The notes beneath the pieces are model-generated. The model was given only the letters and a program-made list of their open reading frames with translations, was not told where the DNA came from and did not search any database. Both the position numbers and the translations under genes were made by a program. A DNA stretch of 64,000 nt from Pleurotus ostreatus/Saccharomyces cerevisiae fusant (Eukaryota > Opisthokonta). Below, one piece after another: positions 54,944-64,000 of this stretch. Within the stretch, counting starts at the first letter, position 1, and each line of letters begins with the position of its first letter. The stretch covers positions 1-64,000 of the forward strand of contig JAMQCK010000030.1 of assembly GCA_024196135.1 (NCBI GenBank), written 5' to 3'.

Positions 54944-57082
54944 ATGTTTGTCCCCTTCGGTCTTAGTCTCCTGCTCGCCAGTAGCGTTATTGCTGCACCG
55001 GCAGCGACCAGCGACTCCGCCGCCGTGTCCTCGTCCGTGGCATCCAGTGTCGACTCGGCAGCACCATCGTCATCATTGGCGTCTGCCTCAGACTCTGCTA
55101 GTGCGGCATCGGCGTCTCCGTCCTTGACATTATCCGCCGCCGTCTCTTCCTCTGCCTCGCCTTCGGCTTCAGCTGTGGAAGAGGAGGGCAGCATAACACC
55201 AGTTTCTGTGACGGTCGACCCGGTGCCAACGGCGGCGAATGACGTGGAGTGGGATCCTTATGGTCCTGAGACCACGGTCGAGCCCGTCAGAGGCGCTCTT
55301 GGAGGTGAGCCGTGCTCCATAACCCGCCCAATTGATCGCTCATTCTCGTCCAGCACCGTTCTCGGGCCCCACGAACCCGGAGATCGACTTCCAGAATCCT
55401 GACCTCCTAGGTGCGTCTACCTGTATTCTCCCGTATCTATTCTTCACTACTGACGGCCCTCGCAGCGCCCCCGAACACCGACTTCGGCAGTGTCGGATCC
55501 GGAAAATGGTCCTTGTCGCTCAGCCCGACCCGCCTCCTCACCGGCGGCTGGGTGCGCTACGAGGACGAGCTGGTGATGCCCCTCGGTGACGGTACGCATG
55601 CTTTGCTATCATCCATATCGCGCCATCCCTTCTCACGCTGCGTTCACAGAGATGGCTGGCGCGAACAGTGCGTATCTGCTCATGACTCACGCTCTCTATC
55701 CGCTGGCACGCTGGCAACCCTGGGTACGGCTGGCAACCTTGGGTACGGGACTCACGTGCGCCCCACAGTTCACCTGGAGCCTGGCGCCATCCGCGAGCTC
55801 CATTGGCACAGTATCGCGGAATGGGTGTACGTGCTGGCGGTATGCAAAAGGTCCTTCTCTTCACCAACATCCTTGACTAACCCATTCATTCACCTAGGGC
55901 GAGACGCAGATCTCCGCCGTCGATCAGAAGGGGAGGAACTACTTCGCGACTGCCGTCAGTTTGTCGTGCTCTTCTGCGATTATCTTGCTCATCCGTGACC
56001 AGAAAACCGGTGACCTGTGGTTCTTCCCCTCCGGCGTCGGTGAGCAGTTAGCCCACTGCGTTGAAGCGATGATGACTGACGCTACACCCAGGCCACCACC
56101 TCCAGGCTACGTACGCCCTTCAGCGCGATTGCACTCTCAACGCATTCTAACGATATGATCAACAGTGGTGATGGTCCGTCAGAATTCGTCTTGATTTTCA
56201 AGACTGGCCTCTTCGACGCCGCGAAGACGTTCCATATCACTGACTGTGAGCGCGCAATCACGCTCATCTATCTCGATACTCACTCTACCGAAGGGGTGTC
56301 CCACATCCCCTTCAGCGTCCTTCAGAAGAACTTCGGCGTCCAGGGCACGGACGCGTTTTCAAAGGCGCCGTCCAAGCAACTCTACATCTTCCCCCACGAG
56401 GCTCCCTCCGACGAGACCATCGCTCCGGAGAGCCCGCAGGGCGAGATCCCAGACCCCTACGTCTTCAACTGGTCCGAGCAGCCGTATGAGGAGTTCGCCG
56501 GCGGAAAGGTCAAGACGGTCGACGCCTCGACTTTCAAGGCCTCGAAGGACTTCTCCGCCGCGGAGGTCGTGCTCGAGCCGGGTGCGATGCGCGAGTTACA
56601 CTGGCACACGTCGGCGGACGAGTGGAGCTTCTTTATCGAGGGCAACCTGCGCTATTCGGTGTTCACGGTGCGTACGAGGGAGTCTTCATCGTGGGTAGGT
56701 TCCACTCACGTCCAAATCAGGAAGTCGCGGCGCGCACGTACGACATGTCCCCGGGCGACGTCGGCTATGCGCCCATCAGCTCTGGTATGTTGGCTTCATT
56801 GCGGTCTTCCCAATAACCTGCTCACGAATCCCTCTTCAGGCCACTACATCGAGAACATCGGCAACACCACCGCCCGCTTCCTCGAGGTCATCGACGCTCG
56901 TAAGTCATCTGCTTTGTCTTTTCCCACTGTCGCTCAGTCCCGCCACAGCCGAGTTCGAGGACATCAGCCTCACGCAGTGGCTCGCCCTCACCCCCCCGGA
57001 GATCGTTAAGGCGCACTTCGGCGTCGACGACGCGACTGTCGCGGGCCTGTCGAAGACGAAGAACCGGGTCGTGCAGGGATAA
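54944..57082 (+). CDS. Secreted bicupin oxalate decarboxylase/oxidase 2, 13 exons, about 485 aa
   Basis: Exons: 54944-55304, 55354-55410, 55466-55591, 55650-55667, 55769-55839, 55898-55954, 56003-56039, 56092-56110, 56166-56245, 56294-56667, 56721-56784, 56840-56899, 56949-57082. A signal peptide (MFVPFGLSLLLASSVIAAP) and Ser/Ala-rich linker precede two cupins with the same metal motifs as gene 1 (GAIRELHWHSIAEW, GAMRELHWHTSADEW). The lid is DAAK, again unlike the decarboxylase SENS. Most splice sites are shared with gene 1, but three gene-1 introns are missing: one in the N-terminal part and two inside the 374-nt exon. A tandem repeat of GCTGGCAACCYTGGGTACG sits in intron 4. The protein ends NRVVQG. 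Confidence 0.9.
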
Positions 57083-58298
57083 ATGGCTTTCTGCGATAAC
57101 CAGGGATAGGTGGTTTCTTCGGACCACTCCGCCGAATAATGACTCTAGGGTTCACGTTGTACAATCCCTCTTCCATCATTACCATTCATCATTCTATAGA
57201 GCCCTCTGCTCCAATACCGATTATTTACCTTGTAGACGAATGCCGAATAACGACAAGCTCCTTTCATCTCACCTTGAGTCGTGTCTTGGGAACCGCCAAT
57301 TTAATATAGCGGGGCATAGTCTTAGACGGAAAGAAACACTGGCAGCCTCCTCAGATCATGTTCAATCATTGTTGAGCAAGTATAGGCAACGGTGCTTCTT
57401 TTGAGTGAATTCCACCCCCGATATCTTTCCCTACTGGTTAATTCTCGCATCCGGTCGCCGCATGTTTGGATCAGTTCGAGTCCTTGCAGGAAAGCGGCGG
57501 ACAATCATATAATCATACCGCAGTATCCAGTCGGGCCATTGTGCCTTGCGTATAGGGTGAAGGCCCCTCTTCGAGGACGAGGGAGAAAGGACTATCTTGA
57601 CTGACCAACTGCCCGACGTGATACGTCCCTTTTCGCCTGAATTAGGGCTACTTTGGATAGATCGTGCGTCTGATCTGGACGACAGATGCCTCCTCCTCAC
57701 AGACATCGAAAAAATGTGGCGAGTCCTAACCGTCGCCTGATTGCGCCCTCTCCGGCGCCGCGCTGTCATCCTGCCGCGATAATCCCGATGACAAGCCACA
57801 GATTGTATACAAAGTACAAGTGTATAAGGGATAGAACGATACATCCAGCGAGATACGAGGAGAGCGTGCAAAAAGAGAGGGTGGGTCGACACGGAGAGGG
57901 AGGAGACCGTATAAGGAGGAGGAAAATCACAGGCTATGTGGGGACGACACATACCATATGAGACCGCATGAAGAACCAGCACAGGACCGACAATAGGCGG
58001 GCGTATGTACCGGGTGAGCATCGTACGCAGAGAAAGAAGGACAGAAGATGAGAAGGAAGAAACGGGGTAAAAACGGCGTAGTAGGTACGCGCTGGGTAGC
58101 CAAAAAAAGGGATATCGACATAAGATGAGACGTGAGGCAGGCGAGTAACGAAAGAGGAAGGGAGAGGGGATATGTTACGCAAGCGCCCGGCAGATGGAGG
58201 CATAAAAGATGTAATAAGATAGAACGAACACCGGGGAACCCAAAAATGCCCCAGCGTCCGTTCATCCGGCCAGCCAGCAAGAGAAGCGACGGAGGAGC
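57083..58298. other. Intergenic between convergent oxalate gene 2 and RasGAP
   Basis: 1.2 kb of 3' flanks. No gene or repeat is recognised. Confidence 0.45.
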
Positions 58299-60962
58299 CT
58301 ATCGCTTGGCGAACACCTTCTTCAAGAGACCGAGGACCTTGGGCACATTAAGCTGCACGTACTCGAGGTCGAGCAGGTGCTTGTTGTCTTTTTGCTTCTC
58401 CAACAAGTCGTCGATCTTGAGGTCCATCTCGAGGATCGCCTTCTCCCGGCCCTTGTAATGAAGGGCGATGATGAACGTCCCGGGCGTAGGCGACGTGATG
58501 TTGAAGTAGATATTCGGCCGCCTGTGGAAGGATCGTTAGTCACGCGTTCCCGCCTGCTCAACAGCCACTCACCGATTATCTGGCACATTACTCTCCACGA
58601 TGATCCCCTCCTTCTCCAGCTGCGCATGCGTGAACCTGTACGGCCCCAGCGTAACAGGCTTCGTCGGCTTCTTCTCCTTCCCGCCGACCGTGACAACGCC
58701 CACACCCGTTGACGAGCCCTTGTCCTTCGTCGCCGTCAGACGCACGTTCTGCAGGTACGCCTTGTACTGCTCGAGCTGGCTGCGCATGTAATTGTTGTGG
58801 TCGCAGATCGTCTTGTACACCGCCTCCAAGCTCTTCGTCTCCAGCACGACCTTCTCGCGCAGGTTGCCGAGGTGCGCGAGCTCCGCGGCGACCTCGTCCT
58901 GCATGAGCTTGTACCCATCCGACGAGTCGATCACATGCAGCTCCTCGAGCTCGCGCAGCATCTCCTTCACCTTGATGCCCTTGCGCACGAGCGTCGCGTC
59001 CTTCGTCGTCGCAGCGCGCTCCGCGATGGCTGCGAGGTTGTAGGGCTTCTTCTCAGCGGCATGTGGAATAGAACGGAGGAGGTGGACGAAGATCGACTTG
59101 GCTTCCATGTAGAGCATATCGCTTGACGATACCGAATCCATGAGAGCGCTCTGGATGTCCTGCACCGGCGTCTCCCAGCGGCTGTACAGCGACAGCTCAA
59201 TCGTGCGGTTCTCCTTGCGCGGCACCTGCGGAGGTGCAGGGCCAAGCTCGTCTGTGAGGATGCGTAGATGTTGCTTCTCGTTGGGTGACTGGAAAAGGGT
59301 AAGTGACGCGATGCGGCTACACTGCCCGAGAACTGACCAGTGTTTCGATGTGTTGCAGGATCAACGAGTGGGTGTTGTACAGCTCATTCAGCGTGATATG
59401 GATCATCAGATCCTTCTTCGACAGCGCCATGTACTGGTCCATCTGAACGGAGATGAATATTAATTGAAACAGACATGATTCCAGCAGACGTACCTCCAAC
59501 GTGTCGTAGAAATCCCCAACCTCACACAAATTATTCAAGAATTGGTTGATCCGCGCCTTGTTGTTGTCGACGAAGGGGTTGAGCGTCATCATGTAAGCCT
59601 CCTTGGAGTACGAGGGCTTGTTGGCAAGGTTTTGCAACATCTTCGCGATCTGGGGTAGTGTAAGGGTTGCGGTCGCCATGCGCCCTGAGCTGACTCACCA
59701 AAGTCAATGTCCGCCTCGGATGCTTCGCGGGAACGCCCTCGACAAGCATGTACGCCTGCGGTGTTACGATAGCCGGGTTGATGAAGCGAAGGAAGAAGAA
59801 GCCGCCGATCAACGAGCAAATGGCATAGTCAGTCGCCTCCGGGTATTTTCGCTGCTGGAAGTGTCAAAATCAGTCCTCTGAGCCAGGTCAGGCCACTCAC
59901 CCGCGTCAGACTCCGAATCTGCTTGCAGATCCACCGAATGCCGTACGGCACGCTCTCCATGCTCTCGATGATGGTGAGCAGGAAGCTGTTTGCAATCTCC
60001 ATAAGCATCGTTAGGCGGGGCGCGATGATCGCCTGGACATCGGGGTTCTCCTGAGCGACCTCTGGGGGTACGCCGCGGGGGAGGTTGGGGGGTAGGGAGC
60101 CGGTCTCTTCTTCGATTTGGTTGATCATTTGCTCGTACACCTTGACCGGGTTGATCTCGAGGTTGAGGTCCTTGTGCTCGATAAGGCTGTTTATACGTTC
60201 GGCGAGAACGCTCTTCAGGTAGGACTGACCCGGCCCTCGGCGGGTGTAGGTAGTCATCATGCGAGAGACGGGCGTGTTCGCACGCAGGAGGGAGCCAAAC
60301 TCCGTCGCGGTCTCAAACTGCGCGGAGAGGACGGATTGGAACATGGTAAGCAGCAGGTGTTCCTCGCGGCTCTCGTACTGGTTGCCGTAGAGGGTGAACA
60401 TGACGGTCTGGAGGAGGGTATCGATCTCGCTTAGGCTGACGAGGCGGCAGAGGGCGGCGACGTGGCGGGGTTCGGATTGGAGGAGGAAGAATAGGTTGGA
60501 GTACTGCTGCATCCTGCGGTCGTCGGGGTATTGGCCTTCTGTCGGGTCTACTTCTTCAAGCGTGCGCTCGACCTCGCGTTGCTGTGAAAGCGTGAGCACT
60601 TTTATTGTTCAAGGGCGGGCAATGATGCGCACCTCGTCCAGTGCCATTCGATTTTGGATGAGCAGCGCGATACGCGAGTCTAGGTATCGGACGTCGCGCT
60701 CGAGCACAAAGTTCTTCTTTGATTGAGCGGAGATCTTGCCCTTCAGATCCCTCAGCCGCTTCTGTGCTGTACGCGGCTGTCAGTCGATGCGCGACGGTGA
60801 GACAGTCGCGACCCGCAACGCACCTCGTGCGAGATCGTCCTCGACGTCAACGTCCTGCTCAGCCGCCATGCTGAACAAGGCGGTGACCGAGTAGCGGTTC
60901 GTGTTGCGGTTGGTGTGCCTGCGCGAGGACATGCTCGGCGAGCTGGGCTCCGGGTAGGACAT
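58299..60962 (-). CDS. gap1: Ras GTPase-activating protein, IQGAP-related (gap1-like), 8 exons, about 769 aa
   Basis: Exons: 60962-60824, 60766-60633, 60581-59901, 59854-59699, 59649-59494, 59442-59338, 59288-58573, 58521-58299. The GRD has the arginine-finger-type segment [13 protein letters not shown] and the [13 protein letters not shown] signature. The C-terminal RasGAP_C region includes [17 protein letters not shown] and ends with a basic VFAKR. Total length is very close to fission yeast Gap1, which turns off Ras1. IQ repeats and a calponin domain of full IQGAPs are absent. Exon 4 starts at a CAG-CAG double acceptor, so one Gln may vary. Divergent from the SNF2 gene. Confidence 0.9.
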
Positions 60963-62440
60963 GATGAGTGTGTTCGTTCAAGGGCGTCGCGGGCGTCGCT
61001 AAAGGCGATAGACGGGTCGCCGATGGGGGGAGGCGGGGGCAGCGCAGACGTTCCGGCGGCGCGTGCGGGGAGAAGGAGAGATAAAGGAAAGTGTCTTTGA
61101 AGTTGAGCGCGAGACCTGACCGCCAGAAACAACCTTGGGCGCACCTCCGTCGCCGCCTCCGTGATTTCCTTTTCCGGTGCCGCATTGATACATATCAACC
61201 GGCGTCGGTCGTTGCCAGCGTGCCCTTGCGGTCCTTACTTCGTTCCTCTATCCCGGCGCATGATTATCTTCGCCGACTAGAATTCTGCGAGTCATCAACG
61301 CTCTCCAGCTCACAAGCACTGCGCGAGAGAATCAATCGACAACAAGATTCCGCAATTCTTCTGCTCGGCTATCGTAGAAAAACAACGCGAAGTGTACGCT
61401 GGAGATCAGCTCATCACTGGCCAATGCGACCGCAGCAGAGTCCGTTCAGGCGACCACCATTCAAGTTCAACAACCACCTCGTTGTTATCCCAACAAGGAC
61501 CCACAGTTACCACGTGCACCGCGCGTGACTACATGTTCAACTTCGAACTCAGCCATAAATTGGTACTTTCGTCAAAAGCGTTGACAGCAGGATGACCAGG
61601 TTTTTTTGCGTGAACCACTTTGCGTTGAGGACAAGCTCGCGTCACCGATGAGCGTGTATGTGCAGGAGCTGAGTGACAAACGGGCGCTTGCTGTACCACG
61701 ATTCGAATGCGTCTGTTGCCTTTGCCAGTGCAGATGTGAACATCGAGCGGGAAATCAACAAGGTGCTTCACATGGAGAGCCACTCAATCCAATACAGCTG
61801 CTGCTGAGGGTATTCGAGATTGTTCACCAAATTTCTTGCCCAGAGCTCTTGTGCGCCTTCCACCACCGACAGACCGTAGTGAGAACAGGGAGCGCAGGGG
61901 TATCGAAAAAAATCCAGAGGTCGGATAGGGGACGGAATCCGAAGGGCACGCCGATTTTCCACAAAGCGTGCACGGGCTGTCACAGCGAGCAATGCATACT
62001 TATTACCTGGATAAGAAGCTCCGCGGGGAGCATATGCACTGGCTGATTGCGACGACAGACAGCGGGTCGAATACATAGCCCATGCCATTCCAAGGAGAAA
62101 TCGTAGGTATTCAGCGTGCAACCGACGCGATCTTCGCCCTGTAGCACTCGTCTACGACGCCGTTCGCCTTGTCGTTAGAAATCGTAAGGGACCCGCAAAG
62201 TCAGAGTTCAACGTGCAGCAATGCCATGCCGCGAGCTTGCGGTGCGGTGGGAGAGCAAGAAGGCTCCAGGTGCCTGGTGGACCAAACGACTGAAGAAACC
62301 CGAAGTTAGAAGACGAACGCGCGCCGGACTAATCAAGGTCACGTGAGCACTTGAGGGCAAGTCAAAGCGCGGTGTCGATCGCGCGCGGTTCCGAGGCGTC
62401 TAATAGAGGTCAACTTGTCTCATACCACAACGACGTATCC
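60963..62440. promoter_or_regulatory. Divergent spacer, RasGAP / SNF2 gene
   Basis: 1.48 kb between start codons. No TATA box close to either start. CACGTG at 61518. No other gene or repeat is recognised. Confidence 0.45.
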
Positions 62441-64000
62441 ATGTCCGTAGCTACCTCTAGCGCCGACGCGCAAACCAGACACTCCAGCATCTTTGACGAT
62501 GTGCCCCCCACGTCTGTCGCTCCCAGCAGCACCGCACCCTCTTCCCCGGTAGCGGATGACGACGAGGACGAGGACAAGAGCAACAAGGTCCGTGCAGAAA
62601 GCTTCCGCTGACAATAACCTTGTAGCTGACACCGCTTCAGGATGACCCCGCCGACGCCGACGACGCCGATCCCGCGCCTAGCTTGGTAAGGCGAATTGCT
62701 CGTGAAGCCCAGAGCCCGTAGGTTGACCACGAACCAACAGGACCCCGTCATGGAGGAGCGCTTGAGGAACCTGGAGCTGCTGCTGAAGAAGGCGAACGCG
62801 TATACGACGATTCTCCAGCAATCCATTGCGCCGCCTGCTCCCCCAACTCCGCCACCAGCCAAGAAGGCGAAGCGCAAGCCCGCAGCGAAAAAGGGGCGTG
62901 GCAAGCGTACGAAGGCAGAGGCGAGCGAGGATGAGGAGAACGAGGCGCCTGTGAAGAAACGCAAGACTGGGGAAGGGGACGCGGAGGAAGACGAGAAGCC
63001 CGTGTTCAGCGCGCGGGCGCCTATCGCGCAGCCCAAGCTAATTACTGGCGCGACGATGAAGGACTACCAGTTGGAGGGTCTACGGTGGATGGTTGGTCTG
63101 GATAGTAATGGCGTCTCCGGTATTCTCGGTACGTTGCCAATTTCGCGAGGTTGGATAACGTGCTCACTACCCTACCCAGCCGACGAGATGGGTCTGGGCA
63201 AGACCTTGCAGACCATCGCCTTCAACGCGTACATTCGCGAGCTCAAGCACTCCAAGCACTTCCTCATCGTCTGCCCGCTCAGCGTCCTCCATAACTGGGT
63301 AGCGGAGTTCGAGAAGTTTGCCCCAGACGTGCGTTGATTTCCACGTCTCACGAGACTGCTATTCACCCTTCCACAGATCCCCGTCTGCATGTATCACGGC
63401 ACCGTTGACGAGCGCGCCGAACTCCGTCGCACGATGATGGCGCCCATTGGCAAGATGCAGAAGCCCAAGAAGGAGCCCACGCCGAAAGGCAAGAAGTCGA
63501 AGGCTAAGGGCGGCAAGGGCGCATCTAGCAAGAAGAACGCCCAGTCGACCAAGTCCGGCAAGTCTTCTCGCGCCAAGCCCAAGGCCCGTCGGAGCGGTCG
63601 GCTTCACCGCGGCATGGACGTCGACGAGGAAGAGGAAGAAGAGGAAGAGTCCAGCGAGTCGGAGGCCGACGATGAGGAAGCGGATCCCGACTTTGTAGTC
63701 CATAAGGATGATGATGAGGACGACAAGAAGAGGAAGCGTGGGGTGGGGCAGGTTGACAGGCTGCAGAAGACGCTCGGGATTGACACCTCGAAGCTGAGTG
63801 CGGAGGATGAGTTCGAGGATGATGGGGATGATGCCAGCGCGTTTCCGGTGGTGGTGACGACGTACGAGATGATCATTCGGGACGCAGCGCATCTGGCGGA
63901 TTATGATTGGGGGTATATCATTGGTGAGCTAGTTCTCCTTTGGAATGAGAGCTTGGCTAACGAGATGTGATAGTCGACGAGGGCCACCGGCTGAAAAACA
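62441..64000 (+). CDS. SNF2-family chromatin remodeler, LSH/IRC5-like (3' partial)
   Basis: Exons so far: 62441-62587, 62626-62685, 62741-63128, 63180-63328, 63377-63923, 63974 to the window end. An acidic N-terminus and a coiled region with a KKAKRKPAAKKGRGKR basic cluster precede the helicase start: MKDYQLEGLRWM, Walker A DEMGLGKTLQ, motif Ia CPLSVLHNW, then VVTTYE and the Walker B box DEGH in VDEGHRLKN. DEGH rather than DEAH is usual in the LSH/HELLS/IRC5 group. About 130 residues of Lys-rich then Asp/Glu-rich low complexity are inserted between the motif following Ia and VVTTYE. The rest of the ATPase lies beyond the window. It would slide nucleosomes, with DNA-methylation or repair roles known in the group. 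Confidence 0.88.

Noticed and set aside
1..64000. CRISPR arrays, bacterial operons or organellar DNA
   Set aside because: Spliced genes throughout, no regularly spaced repeat array, and no bacterial-type gene order.

Overview
The window is basidiomycete (mushroom-forming fungus) nuclear DNA. Genes are packed with GT-AG introns of about 45-60 nt with CTNAC-type branch points. The conserved genes are fungal/eukaryotic, and a bicupin oxalate-enzyme pair points to a wood- or litter-decay agaricomycete. No organellar or bacterial signature was seen. All gene models were built by hand from splice signals and reading frame; no database search was possible.

Layout. (1) 1-17.3 kb is nested mobile DNA. 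It holds the tail of a Ty1/Copia retrotransposon, then a LINE with a CCHC ORF1 and an endonuclease/RT/RNase H ORF2. ORF2 is split by a complete 9,756-bp DNA transposon (5228-14983) with ~350-bp inverted ends, a 9-bp target duplication and two minus-strand genes: a tnp2/Transposase_21 transposase and a 10-exon coiled-coil protein of unknown function. (2) 17.3-25.3 kb holds a relic of the COQ8 5' end, an F-box-paralogue remnant, an intact 15-exon COQ8 kinase gene, and VPS24/CHMP3 (ESCRT-III). (3) 25.9-28.3 kb holds two EthD-domain genes; the second has a 659-bp MITE in its last exon. (4) 30.3-37.9 kb holds three F-box/LRR-like paralogues, two of them head-to-head and flanked by inverted copies of a ~200-bp hairpin-bearing repeat. 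(5) 39.5-49.7 kb holds CUL3 and, divergently, an MFS transporter, then SEC26 (beta-COP). (6) 50.7-57.1 kb holds a tandem pair of secreted bicupin oxalate decarboxylase/oxidase genes. (7) 58.3-64 kb holds an IQGAP-type RasGAP (gap1-like) and, divergently, the start of an LSH/IRC5-like SNF2 remodeler cut by the window end.

Most genes are unrelated housekeeping functions. Local functional themes are the oxalate pair (extracellular oxalate turnover) and ubiquitin-ligase components (CUL3, a BTB-type scaffold, near an F-box cluster; F-box proteins normally pair with CUL1, so no direct partnership is implied).
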